Assembly: GCA_963845485.1 (NCBI GenBank)
Contig: CAWJSI010000015.1
Span: forward strand, 248,001 to 312,000
Length of the DNA stretch: 64,000 bases
Direction of reading: 5' to 3'
Source of the DNA: Bog-756 sp963845485
GTDB lineage: Bacteria > Actinomycetota > Acidimicrobiia > Acidimicrobiales > RAAP-2
A program made the translations under genes and the position numbers. Positions 16,860-24,488 of this stretch are shown here, piece by piece (the first letter of the stretch is position 1; each line of letters begins with the position of its first letter). The notes beneath the pieces are model-generated. The model saw only the letters and a list, made by a program, of their open reading frames with translations, had not been told where the DNA came from and did not search any database.

Positions 16860-16888
16860 CGTGCGGGCGTCGGGCGTGCGGGCGTCGG
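16859..16888. repeat. 15-bp perfect tandem duplication
   Basis: GCGTGCGGGCGTCGG occurs twice in direct succession between the yceI terminator and pdxS. Confidence 0.9.
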
Positions 16889-16941
16889 GCGACGGCACAT
16901 CGGTGCCGGTGGAGCCGGGCGGCCAGAGGGGGCTTCGGGAG

Positions 16942-16947
16942 TAGAAT
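16942..16947 (+). promoter_or_regulatory. -10 of leaderless pdxS
   Basis: TAGAAT ends seven bases before ATG 16955, which places transcription start on or next to the start codon. No Shine-Dalgarno is present. Confidence 0.55.
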
Positions 16948-16954
16948 GGGCCCT

Positions 16955-17872
16955 ATGGCCGAATCTCCGAAGGACTCCCGCACCAGCGCCGATAGCCGTC
17001 CCACCGGGACGTTCACCGTCAAGCGGGGCCTGGCCGAAATGCTACGGGGTGGCGTCATCATGGATGTGGTCGACGCGGAGCAGGCCAAGGTGGCCGAGGA
17101 TGCCGGTGCGGTCGCCGTGATGGCCCTCGAGCGTGTGCCGTCCGACATCCGACGTGACGGGGGCGTGGCGCGCATGAGTGACCCCGCCCTCATCGAAGGG
17201 ATCAAGGCGGCGGTGACCGTCCCGGTGATGGCCAAGGCCCGTATCGGGCACTTCGCCGAGGCGCAGGTGCTGGCCGCCCTCGGGGTGGACTACATCGACG
17301 AGAGCGAAGTTCTCACCCCGGCCGACGAGGCCCATCACATCGACAAATGGGCCTACGAGATCCCCTTTGTGTGCGGCGCCACCAACCTCGGCGAGGCGCT
17401 GCGGCGCATCTCGGAGGGCGCGGCCATGATCCGCTCGAAGGGTGAGGCCGGGACGGGCAACGTCGTGGAGGCCGTGCGCCACCTGCGGTCGATCCTGGGC
17501 GATATCCGACGGGTCACCGAGGCCGACTCGGCTGAGCTGTACGGGTGGGCCAAGCAACTGGTGGCCCCCATCGGCCTGATCCAGGAGATCGCCACCACCG
17601 GACGACTACCCGTGCCGCTATTCTGCGCCGGAGGCATAGCCACGCCCGCCGACGCCTCCCTCGTCATGCAGCTCGGAGCCGAGGCGGTCTTCGTCGGCTC
17701 GGGCATCTTCAAGAGTGGTGATCCGTCGCGTATGGCCCGGGCCATCGTCGAGGCGACCGCCCACTACACCGACGCCGACCTCGTGGCCAAGGTCTCCACC
17801 GGTCTCGGCGACGCCATGCCGGGCCAGGAGATCTCGTCACTCGGGGTGCACCTGGCCGAGCGTGGTTGGTGA
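16955..17872 (+). CDS. pdxS: Pyridoxal 5'-phosphate synthase, PdxS subunit
   Basis: Makes PLP from ribose 5-phosphate, glyceraldehyde 3-phosphate and ammonia within the PdxS-PdxT complex. The 305-residue TIM barrel has the two swinging lysines: K94 in VMAKARIGH and K161 in IRSKGEAGTGN. PSDIRRDGGVARMSDP and the GIATPADA phosphate-binding region are intact. The ATG at 16955 has a leaderless-type promoter. A 15-residue Ser/Lys/Arg-rich lead precedes the conserved TVKRGLAEML. pdxT, the glutaminase partner, follows 36 bases later. Confidence 0.96.
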   Translation: MAESPKDSRTSADSRPTGTFTVKRGLAEMLRGGVIMDVVDAEQAKVAEDAGAVAVMALERVPSDIRRDGGVARMSDPALIEGIKAAVTVPVMAKARIGHFAEAQVLAALGVDYIDESEVLTPADEAHHIDKWAYEIPFVCGATNLGEALRRISEGAAMIRSKGEAGTGNVVEAVRHLRSILGDIRRVTEADSAELYGWAKQLVAPIGLIQEIATTGRLPVPLFCAGGIATPADASLVMQLGAEAVFVGSGIFKSGDPSRMARAIVEATAHYTDADLVAKVSTGLGDAMPGQEISSLGVHLAERGW

Positions 17873-17888
17873 CCGGCCGCGGGGCCGG
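17873..17888 (+). terminator. Short GC hairpin between pdxS and pdxT
   Basis: CCGGCC (17873-17878) pairs with GGCCGG (17883-17888) around a GCGG loop directly after the pdxS stop. It may attenuate pdxT or protect the pdxS 3' end; weak evidence. Confidence 0.3.
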
Positions 17889-17908
17889 CCGCTTCGAGGA
17901 GCACGACC

Positions 17909-18517
17909 ATGACCGTGGGGGTTCTCGCTCTCCAGGGTGATGTACGTGAGCACGCCTCCACCCTGGCCTCGCTCGGCGCCACGGTGCGTCTGGTCCGAGA
18001 ACCCGGGGACCTCGACGGCCTGTCGGGAATCGTGCTGCCCGGTGGCGAATCGACCACCCTCTCGCTGCTCTTGGAGTCCTCGGGACTGTTCGAGCCCCTG
18101 GGCCGTGCCCTCCACGGGGGCCTTCCCGCCTTCGGCACCTGTGCGGGCATGATCCTGCTCGCCACTCAGGTGCTCGACGGGCGCACCGACCAACGACGCT
18201 TCGACCTCGTCGACATGACTATCCGCCGGAACGGCTTCGGTCGACAGCGGGCCTCGTTCGAATGCGACCTCGGTGTGGTCGGTCTCGGAGCCGATCCGGT
18301 CCACGCGGTGTTCATCCGGGCACCGGTGGTTGAACGGGTCGGCCCTGACGTCGAGGTCCTGGCTACGCTGCCTGTCGACCCGGCGGGTCCGGTGGCCGGT
18401 CAACCGGTGCTGTGCCGGCAGGGACCCGTGCTCATCAGTTCGTTCCACCCCGAACTCACCGGCGACCGTAGGCTGCATCAGCTGTTCGTGGAGATGACCA
18501 AAGAGGAGAGGCGCTAG
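17909..18517 (+). CDS. pdxT: Pyridoxal 5'-phosphate synthase glutaminase PdxT
   Basis: Class I glutamine amidotransferase that delivers ammonia to PdxS. In the 202 residues, the oxyanion loop is LPGGESTT, the nucleophile is C78 in FGTCAGM, and H180 and E182 in SFHPELT complete the triad. RRNGFGRQRASFE is the PdxS-contact region. GAGGAG precedes ATG 17909. It directly follows pdxS and precedes yebC by three bases, the same order as in Mycobacterium. Confidence 0.95.
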   Translation: MTVGVLALQGDVREHASTLASLGATVRLVREPGDLDGLSGIVLPGGESTTLSLLLESSGLFEPLGRALHGGLPAFGTCAGMILLATQVLDGRTDQRRFDLVDMTIRRNGFGRQRASFECDLGVVGLGADPVHAVFIRAPVVERVGPDVEVLATLPVDPAGPVAGQPVLCRQGPVLISSFHPELTGDRRLHQLFVEMTKEERR

Positions 18518-18520
18518 TCG

Positions 18521-19270
18521 ATGTCGGGACACTCCAAATGGGCGACCACCAAGCATCAAAAAGGGGCGAAGGACGCGGCCCGGGCCAAGGTGTTCGCCAA
18601 GATCATCCGCCAGGTCGAGGTGGCCGCCCGTGAGGGCGGGAGTGACATGTCGGCCAATGCCAGCCTGCGCACCATGTACACGAAGGCCCGGGACGCCTCG
18701 GTTCCCATCGACACCATCGAGCGGGCCATCAAGCGGGGGTCGGGCGAACTCGAGGGGGTCCGGTACGAATCGATCGTCTATGAGGGATACGCACCGGCCG
18801 GGGTGGCCGTCATCGTGGAGTGCCTGAGTGACAACCGGAACCGCACCGGAGCCGAGATCCGCAACCTCTTCTCCAAGAACGGCGGGAGCATGGCCGAGCC
18901 CGGAGCGGTGAGCTGGCAGTTCGAGCGCAAAGGGGTGATCGCCGTACCCCGCACCTTTGACGAGGACCGGGTCCTCGAGGTGGTCATGGAAGCCGGTGCC
19001 GAGGACCTTGCCGACGAGGGGGAGCGGTGGTTGGTGACGAGCGCGCCGGCCGAGCTGATGGCCGTCCACACCGCGCTCGAGGAGGCCGGCCTCGAACCGG
19101 GTGCCTCCGAGCTCTCCATGGTGCCCACCACGACCATCGAGGTGGGGGCGGAGTCCGAGGCGAAAAAGGTCCTCCGCCTGCTCGAGGCGCTCGATGACCA
19201 TGACGACGTCCAGAACGTCTACGCCAACTTCGACATCCCTGACTCGGTGATGGCCGCCTACGAGGGTTGA
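18521..19270 (+). CDS. yebC: YebC/PmpR family regulatory protein
   Basis: A 249-residue TACO1/YebC protein, linked in different bacteria to transcriptional regulation or to relief of ribosome stalling at proline runs. The signature N-terminus GHSKWATTKHQKGAKDAAR is present, followed by YEGYAPAGVAVIVECLSDNRNRT and FSKNGGSMAEPGAVSW. The AGAGGAGAGG just before ATG 18521 overlaps the pdxT end. It lies upstream of ruvCAB, a location long conserved in bacteria. Which activity applies here cannot be read from the sequence. Confidence 0.95.
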   Translation: MSGHSKWATTKHQKGAKDAARAKVFAKIIRQVEVAAREGGSDMSANASLRTMYTKARDASVPIDTIERAIKRGSGELEGVRYESIVYEGYAPAGVAVIVECLSDNRNRTGAEIRNLFSKNGGSMAEPGAVSWQFERKGVIAVPRTFDEDRVLEVVMEAGAEDLADEGERWLVTSAPAELMAVHTALEEAGLEPGASELSMVPTTTIEVGAESEAKKVLRLLEALDDHDDVQNVYANFDIPDSVMAAYEG

Positions 19271-19311
19271 GGCCGGCCCCTGGTATCCGCCCTCCGGTGG
19301 CCGGGGAGGGG

Positions 19312-19317
19312 TAGCGT
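19312..19317 (+). promoter_or_regulatory. -10 of leaderless ruvC
   Basis: TAGCGT ends seven bases before ATG 19325. No Shine-Dalgarno is present. Confidence 0.5.
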
Positions 19318-19324
19318 CGAACGC

Positions 19325-19840
19325 ATGTTCGTCCTGGGGATCGATCCGGGTTTGTCGCGCTGCGGGTATGGCGTGGTCACCCGACGGGGAGGTTCGTTGG
19401 CCGCAGTGGCCGGTGGGGTGATCTCGACCGAGCCCACCGTGCCCCTGCCTGAACGCCTGCGGATCCTGTCCGACGAGTTGCGCTCGCTGGTGGCCGAGTA
19501 CCGTCCCGAAGCCGTGGTCGTCGAGCGGGTCTTCTTCCAGGTCAACGCCCGCACGGCCATGGCCACGGGCCAGGCCGCCGGGGTGGCCATGGTGGTGGCC
19601 GCTGAAGCCGGCTGCGAAGTGGCCCAGTACACGGCCAACGAGGTGAAACAGGCGGTGGTGGGTTACGGCTCGGCCACAAAGGATCAGGTCCAGCGGATGG
19701 TGGCCTCGGTGCTCGGACTCACCGAGCCCCCCCGGCCCCCCGACGTGGCCGACGCCCTCGCCCTGGCGGCGTGCCATCTCACCACCCAGCCTCTCCGACG
19801 GGCGGTGGCCGCGGCGTCGACCGTTGGGGAGTCGTCGTGA
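19325..19840 (+). CDS. ruvC: Holliday junction endonuclease RuvC
   Basis: Resolves Holliday junctions by paired nicking within the RuvABC complex. The 171-residue RNase H fold carries the acidic residues D7 (LGIDPG), E67 (VVVERVFF), D140 and D143 (PPDVADALALAACH), with almost the same numbering as E. coli. The ATG at 19325 has a leaderless-type promoter. Its stop overlaps the GTG of ruvA by four bases, and ruvA in turn overlaps ruvB, so the three form one coupled unit. Confidence 0.96.
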   Translation: MFVLGIDPGLSRCGYGVVTRRGGSLAAVAGGVISTEPTVPLPERLRILSDELRSLVAEYRPEAVVVERVFFQVNARTAMATGQAAGVAMVVAAEAGCEVAQYTANEVKQAVVGYGSATKDQVQRMVASVLGLTEPPRPPDVADALALAACHLTTQPLRRAVAAASTVGESS

Positions 19841-20430
19841 TCGGTTCGTTGCGAGGTTCGCTGCTCGACCGGCCCGCCCCCGGCGAAATCATCGTGGAGG
19901 TGGGGGGCGTCGGCTACCGCTGCTCGGTGACCACCTCGTTGTTGGCCGCCCTCGGACCCAACGGGAGCGAGGTGTTCGTCCACGTCCACACCCACGTGCG
20001 CGAGGACGCCATCGTCCTGTTCGGCTTCGCCCACGCCGACGAGCGGCGGTGCTTCGAGGCGTTACTCGGCGCCCACGGTGTCGGACCCTCCCTGGCCCTC
20101 GCCATCCTGTCGTCGCTCTCGCCGGCGTCCCTGTCGACAGCGGTCCTGGAGGACGATGTGGACACGTTGTGTTCGGTGCCCGGCGTGGGGAAGAAGACTG
20201 CCGCCCGGCTCCTGCTCGAGTTGAAGGCACGCCTCGACCTCCCGACGCTTGGCGACCCGGGGCCGGTGATGTCGTCCACCGGCTCACCGCTCGGCGAGGC
20301 CCGGGCCGCTCTCACCGAGTTGGGCTACGGCCCCGAGGAGATCCGCGGTGCCCTGGAGGCGGTCGACGACGGGACCTCGGTCGAGGACATGGTCCGGACA
20401 GCACTGCGGGAACTGGCCCGGAACCGATGA
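19837..20430 (+). CDS. ruvA: Holliday junction DNA helicase subunit RuvA
   Basis: Binds the four-way junction and loads RuvB. In the 197 residues the N-terminal OB domain starts IGSLRGSLLDR, two helix-hairpin-helix motifs are in the middle (GVGPSLALAILS and VPGVGKKTAARLLLEL), and the C-terminal three-helix RuvB-binding domain is ARAALTELGYGPEEI. The start is GTG 19837, inside the ruvC stop. The ATGA at its end starts ruvB. Confidence 0.96.
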   Translation: MIGSLRGSLLDRPAPGEIIVEVGGVGYRCSVTTSLLAALGPNGSEVFVHVHTHVREDAIVLFGFAHADERRCFEALLGAHGVGPSLALAILSSLSPASLSTAVLEDDVDTLCSVPGVGKKTAARLLLELKARLDLPTLGDPGPVMSSTGSPLGEARAALTELGYGPEEIRGALEAVDDGTSVEDMVRTALRELARNR

Positions 20431-21500
20431 CGCCTGAGGCCCGTCGAGAGGTCCTGATCACCGAAGGCACCGACACCGACCCCGTCGGTGGGAAGGTGCG
20501 GCCGGTCGATCCGACGGTGGCGCCGGCCGAGGAGGTCGAAGATGCCGGACTGCGACCTCACACACTCGACGAGTTCGTCGGGCAACGCCAGCTCACCGAG
20601 CACCTCCGGATCGTGATCGAGGCGGCGCTCAAGCGAAACCAGCCGGCCGACCACCTGCTCTTTGCCGGGCCCCCCGGCCTGGGCAAGACCTCGCTGGCCG
20701 GCATCGTGGCCGCCGAGATGGGCGTGGGACTGCGCATCACCTCGGGCCCGGTGCTCGTGAGGGCCGGGGACCTCGCCGCCCTACTCACCGACCTCCAGGA
20801 GGGGGACGTCCTCTTCATCGACGAGATCCACCGACTGCATCGGGCCGTCGAGGAGATCCTCTATCCGGCCATGGAGGACTTCAAGCTCGACATTCTGATC
20901 GGCAAGGGGCCGACAGCCCGCAGCATCCGTCTCGACCTGCCCCGGTTCACCCTGGTCGGGGCCACCACCCGCACCGGTCTGGTGGCCGGCCCCCTCCGTG
21001 ACCGCTTCGGCTTCGTCGGCCGGCTCGACCACTACGACGTGGACGAGCTCCGCACCATCGTAGACCGATCGGCGGGAATCCTCGGTGTCCCGGTGGATCC
21101 CGAGGGGGCCCTACGGATCGCCGAGCGCTCCCGGGGGACGCCCCGCATCGCCAACCGCCTCCTCCGGCGGGTACGGGACTTCGTCGAGGTCCGGGCTGAA
21201 GGCACCATCACCTCGGAGGCGGCGGTGGCCGGCCTCGAGGTCTTCGGGGTGGACGAGCTGGGCCTCGACAAGGTGGACCGGGCCATCCTGGACGTCTTGT
21301 GCATACGGTTCGCCGGACGCCCCGTCGGCCTCACCACGCTGGCCCAGTGCATCGGCGAGGAGCCCGACACCATCGAGGACGCCTACGAACCGTATCTGCT
21401 CCAACAGGGCCTGTTGATGCGCACGGCGCGGGGAAGGATGGCCGCTCCCCGTGCGTTCGCCCACCTCGGACTGACGCCGGTGGAGGCGACCCTCCTCTGA
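20427..21500 (+). CDS. ruvB: Holliday junction ATP-dependent helicase RuvB
   Basis: AAA+ motor of branch migration. The 357 residues contain the Walker A GPPGLGKTS at 81-89, Walker B in LFIDEIHRLH, sensor 1 in LVGATTRTGL, the arginine finger region GPLRDRFGF, and the C-terminal winged helix (GRPVGLTTLAQCIGEE). An N-terminal extension of about 35 residues precedes the conserved GLRPHTLDEFVGQ. ATG 20427 overlaps the ruvA stop. Its own stop codon lies inside a 15-bp tandem duplication. Confidence 0.96.
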   Translation: MTPEARREVLITEGTDTDPVGGKVRPVDPTVAPAEEVEDAGLRPHTLDEFVGQRQLTEHLRIVIEAALKRNQPADHLLFAGPPGLGKTSLAGIVAAEMGVGLRITSGPVLVRAGDLAALLTDLQEGDVLFIDEIHRLHRAVEEILYPAMEDFKLDILIGKGPTARSIRLDLPRFTLVGATTRTGLVAGPLRDRFGFVGRLDHYDVDELRTIVDRSAGILGVPVDPEGALRIAERSRGTPRIANRLLRRVRDFVEVRAEGTITSEAAVAGLEVFGVDELGLDKVDRAILDVLCIRFAGRPVGLTTLAQCIGEEPDTIEDAYEPYLLQQGLLMRTARGRMAAPRAFAHLGLTPVEATLL

Positions 21501-21527
21501 TTCGGTCCAGCGTGATTCGGTCCAGCG
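21498..21527. repeat. 15-bp tandem duplication including the ruvB stop
   Basis: TGATTCGGTCCAGCG occurs twice head to tail; the first TGA is the ruvB stop codon, so the second copy duplicates the stop outside the gene. Confidence 0.9.
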
Positions 21528-21546
21528 TGACCGCGTCCCTGGACCG
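21518..21546 (+). terminator. Candidate hairpin between ruvB and queA
   Basis: CGGTCCAG (21518-21525) pairs with CTGGACCG (21539-21546) around a 13-base loop. The duplicated first copy (21503-21510) could pair with the same arm, so two alternative hairpins are possible. Confidence 0.4.
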
Positions 21547-21564
21547 GTCTGCCACCATGGAGCC

Positions 21565-22683
21565 ATGTCGGAGCGGACCGAGGACCGGATCGATCCTGTC
21601 CGGACATCGATGGACGCCTACGACTATGCCCTCCCAGAGTCGGCGATCGCCCAGCGACCGGCGGAGCCCCGTAGTGCGGCCCGTCTGCTCGTGGCCCCCG
21701 GACTGGCCGGCAACGCCGAACCCGGACACCGAACGGTGGCCGACCTGCCCCAGCTGCTCGGACCCGGTGACGTCCTGGTGGTCAACGACACGAGGGTGCT
21801 TCCGGCCCGACTGTCCCTGAAGAAGCGCTCCGGCGGCCGCGCCGAGGTGCTCCTCCTCGAGCCCATCGACGCCGGGAGCGAGGTCTGGGAGGCCCTCGTC
21901 CGTCCCGGCCGCCGCCTGCCCTCGGCCACGCCGCTCTTCGAATCCGGCGCCGCGCCGGGTGACCCACCGGTGATCGAGGTAGGTCCGGCCCTAGGCGGGG
22001 TCGACGACGGGCGTCGGTCGGTGCGGGTGCTCGACGCGTCGGTGGTGGAGCGAAGCGGCGTGATGCCCCTCCCGCCCTACATCCACCGGCCCCTCGATGA
22101 CCCCGAGCGCTACCAGACGGTGTACTCGGCCCGTCAACCCCTGGGCGAGCGGTCGACGGCGGCCCCCACCGCCGGCCTGCACTTCACCCCGGAACTCCTC
22201 GCCGCCTGCGAGGCCCGTGGCGCCACCCTGGCCCGGGTGGACCTCGCCATCGGACTCGACACCTTCCGACCCGTCACCGCCCCGACGGCCGAGGAGCACG
22301 TGATCCACACCGAGCGTTACGCCGTTCCCGAAGCGACCATGACGGCCTGTACTGCGGCCAGACGGGTGGTGGCCGTGGGCACTACGGCGGTGCGGGCCCT
22401 CGAGTCGGCGGCAGCCACCGGACAGTTGGTCGGCCGGTCCGACCTCTACATCCACGGTGCGTTCCCCTTCCGGGTGGTGGACGTCCTCATCACCAACTTC
22501 CACCTGCCCCGGTCCAGCCTGTTGTTGCTGGTCGAGTCGTTCTACGGCCCGGGGTGGCGCCGTCTCTACGAGGTGGCCCTCGATGCCGGCTACCGGTTCC
22601 TCTCCTTCGGTGACGCCATGGTGGTCGGCCGCAGCGGTGGAGTGCCGGCGGAGCCCACCCCGGCCACCGTGGGCGAGCGGTGA
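21565..22683 (+). CDS. queA: S-adenosylmethionine:tRNA ribosyltransferase-isomerase QueA
   Basis: Converts preQ1 at position 34 of GUN tRNAs to epoxyqueuosine using the ribosyl part of SAM. The protein has 372 residues. Conserved blocks are DYALPESAIAQRPAEPR at the start, VVNDTRVLPARL, PPYIHR, GERSTAAPTAGLHFTPEL and ITNFHLPRSSLLLLVESF. ATG 21565 is used, but an in-frame ATG at 21610 (MDAYDYALPE) is equally plausible, since family members usually start close to that point. The stop overlaps the GTG of tgt. Confidence 0.93.
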   Translation: MSERTEDRIDPVRTSMDAYDYALPESAIAQRPAEPRSAARLLVAPGLAGNAEPGHRTVADLPQLLGPGDVLVVNDTRVLPARLSLKKRSGGRAEVLLLEPIDAGSEVWEALVRPGRRLPSATPLFESGAAPGDPPVIEVGPALGGVDDGRRSVRVLDASVVERSGVMPLPPYIHRPLDDPERYQTVYSARQPLGERSTAAPTAGLHFTPELLAACEARGATLARVDLAIGLDTFRPVTAPTAEEHVIHTERYAVPEATMTACTAARRVVAVGTTAVRALESAAATGQLVGRSDLYIHGAFPFRVVDVLITNFHLPRSSLLLLVESFYGPGWRRLYEVALDAGYRFLSFGDAMVVGRSGGVPAEPTPATVGER

Positions 22684-23801
22684 GCCGGACCCCCATCGAG
22701 GTAGAGGCGACCGACGGGTACGCCCGGGCGGGAACCGTGCGGACGGCTCGCGGCTCCTACGCCACGCCGGCGTTCATGCCCGTGGGCACCCGTGGTGCGG
22801 TCAAGGCCCTCGACAGCATCGACCTCGCCGCACTCGGGGCCGAGGTGGTGTTGGCCAACACCTACCACCTGATGCTGCGCCCGGGCGCCCACACGGTCGC
22901 CCGCCTGGGGGGCCTCCACCGCTTCACCGGATGGGACGGCCACACCCTGACCGACTCGGGTGGTTTCCAGGTCCACTCCCTGCGGCCGAGCGTGGACGAC
23001 GACGGGGTCACCTTTGCCTCGGTCTACGACGGCGACCGGGTCCGGCTCACCCCCGAGTCGGCGGTCGAGGCCCAGGGCCTGATCGGAGCCGACATCCAGA
23101 TGGTCCTGGACGTGTGTGCCACCCTCCCGGCGTCACCCGAGGTGCTACGGGTGGCCGTGGAACGAACGGCGGCCTGGGCGGCGCGGGCCCGGACCCATCA
23201 CGACCACTTGGAGGCGCGGCCCGAAGGACAGGCCCTCTTCGGCATCGTGCAGGGGGGTACCGATCCCGCGCTCCGGGCCGAGAGCGCGGCCCGAACCGTG
23301 GCCATCGGGTTTGACGGGTACGGGATCGGCGGCCTCTCGGTGGGGGAGACCCGGCCGGCCATGCTCGAGGCCCTGGCCGCCACGGTGCCCCACCTGCCTC
23401 CGGATCGGCCGAGGTATCTCATGGGTGTGGGCGACCCCGTCGGGCTCCTCGAGGCCGTCGCCCTCGGCGTCGACCAGTTCGACTGCGTGGCCCCCACCCG
23501 GATGGCCCGGCACGGCGGCGTGCTCACCGGCAACGGCAAGGTGAACCTCAGAAACGCCGTCCACGCCGAGGACGACGGACCCCTGGAGGACGGGTGTGAC
23601 TGCCTGACCTGCTCCCGTTGGTCCCGGGGGTACCTGCGCCACCTGCTCGGGGTGGGCGAGCCCACCGCCTGGCGCCTGGTGAGCATCCACAACCTGGCGT
23701 TCGTCCTCCGCCTCATGGCCGACGCCCGGGCCGCCATCGTGGAGGGACGGTTCGCCGCGCTGCGGGCCTCGACCTCCGAGGCGTGGGCGACCCGGGCCTA
23801 G
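22680..23801 (+). CDS. tgt: tRNA-guanine transglycosylase
   Basis: Exchanges G34 for preQ1 in Asp, Asn, His and Tyr tRNAs. The 373-residue TIM barrel has the catalytic-base aspartate in TDSGGFQV, the nucleophilic aspartate in VDQFDCVAPTRMARHG, and the zinc ligands C-x-C-x2-C in CDCLTC with a histidine in SIHNLAF. It starts with GTG within the queA stop (GTGA). The order queA-tgt-yajC-secD-secF is the same as in E. coli. Confidence 0.95.
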   Translation: MSRTPIEVEATDGYARAGTVRTARGSYATPAFMPVGTRGAVKALDSIDLAALGAEVVLANTYHLMLRPGAHTVARLGGLHRFTGWDGHTLTDSGGFQVHSLRPSVDDDGVTFASVYDGDRVRLTPESAVEAQGLIGADIQMVLDVCATLPASPEVLRVAVERTAAWAARARTHHDHLEARPEGQALFGIVQGGTDPALRAESAARTVAIGFDGYGIGGLSVGETRPAMLEALAATVPHLPPDRPRYLMGVGDPVGLLEAVALGVDQFDCVAPTRMARHGGVLTGNGKVNLRNAVHAEDDGPLEDGCDCLTCSRWSRGYLRHLLGVGEPTAWRLVSIHNLAFVLRLMADARAAIVEGRFAALRASTSEAWATRA

Positions 23802-23829
23802 GCGGCATCAGTTGGCCGCGGGGCTGGGC

Positions 23830-23835
23830 TACAGT
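23830..23835 (+). promoter_or_regulatory. Candidate -10 upstream of yajC
   Basis: TACAGT ends nine bases before a GTG at 23845 that opens a mini-frame running into the yajC start. Confidence 0.4.
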
Positions 23836-23844
23836 CGGTCCGCT

Positions 23845-23880
23845 GTGATTACCCCCGACCTCCCCTCCCTTTCCCGATGA
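23845..23880 (+). CDS. Possible 11-codon leaderless leader peptide
   Basis: A GTG near the predicted transcript start opens MITPDLPSLSR and stops at a TGA that overlaps the yajC ATG (ATGA). yajC itself has no Shine-Dalgarno; the preceding stretch is pyrimidine rich. Reading this peptide would deliver a terminating ribosome onto the yajC start. The peptide is otherwise unrecognised and could be chance. Confidence 0.35.
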   Translation: MITPDLPSLSR

Positions 23881-24482
23881 CTGGCGCGCTCACAGCCGTG
23901 GCCTGGACGGTCACAGCCGCGGCGGCGAAGAAGTCGAGTGGGATCAGTCCCATCATCATCATCTACGCGGTCATCGCCGCGGCGTTCTACTTCCTCTACT
24001 ACCGACCCCGGAAGCGCAAGGCCCAGGCGGCCCGGGAGGAGGGCGCAGCCTGGGAGGTGGGCGACGAGGTGCTCACCGCCGGTGGGATCGTGGGCTACAT
24101 CATCGATATCGACGGGGACCGGGTCACCCTCGAGACCAGCGTCGGTGCGTCCTTTGTGGTGCTGAAGCAGTACGTGCTCCGCAAGATCGAGCCCGTGGTG
24201 CCGGTGGAGGACGAGTTCGACGACGAAGCCGGTGATGACGACGAGTACGACCATACGGATCACGACGGCGACGACGACGAGCACGACGACGACGGGCATG
24301 AGACCGAGGACGAGCACGGCGTGGCCGATGAGGCCGGCGATGAGCACGAAGCGACGGAACACGAGGACGAACCCGAACCGGCTCCCGAAGCGAGCAACCG
24401 GCGCGCCCGGCGGCGTGGACTGCGCAACCAGTCCGCCGACGGCGAGGACCAGGGTGGCGACGACGTCCCGCCGATCATCTGA
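23877..24482 (+). CDS. yajC: Preprotein translocase subunit YajC with acidic tail
   Basis: Accessory subunit of the SecDF-YajC complex that assists protein export. A single membrane helix (SPIIIIYAVIAAAFYFLYY, 24-42) is followed by the basic stop-transfer RPRKRK and the conserved cytoplasmic domain (VGDEVLTAGGIVGYI). The family is normally about 100-120 residues; this protein has 201. Residues 111-170 are a run dominated by Asp, Glu and His, then a short basic patch (NRRARRRG). The tail may bind metal ions or a basic partner such as the SecF tail. This is inference. Confidence 0.88.
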   Translation: MTGALTAVAWTVTAAAAKKSSGISPIIIIYAVIAAAFYFLYYRPRKRKAQAAREEGAAWEVGDEVLTAGGIVGYIIDIDGDRVTLETSVGASFVVLKQYVLRKIEPVVPVEDEFDDEAGDDDEYDHTDHDGDDDEHDDDGHETEDEHGVADEAGDEHEATEHEDEPEPAPEASNRRARRRGLRNQSADGEDQGGDDVPPII

Positions 24483-24488
24483 GCGCCC

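Noticed and set aside
17837..19777. Open frame of about 650 codons on the minus strand opposite pdxT-yebC-ruvC
   Set aside because: Covers three well-conserved genes on the plus strand; sequence is low complexity His/Gly/Arg.
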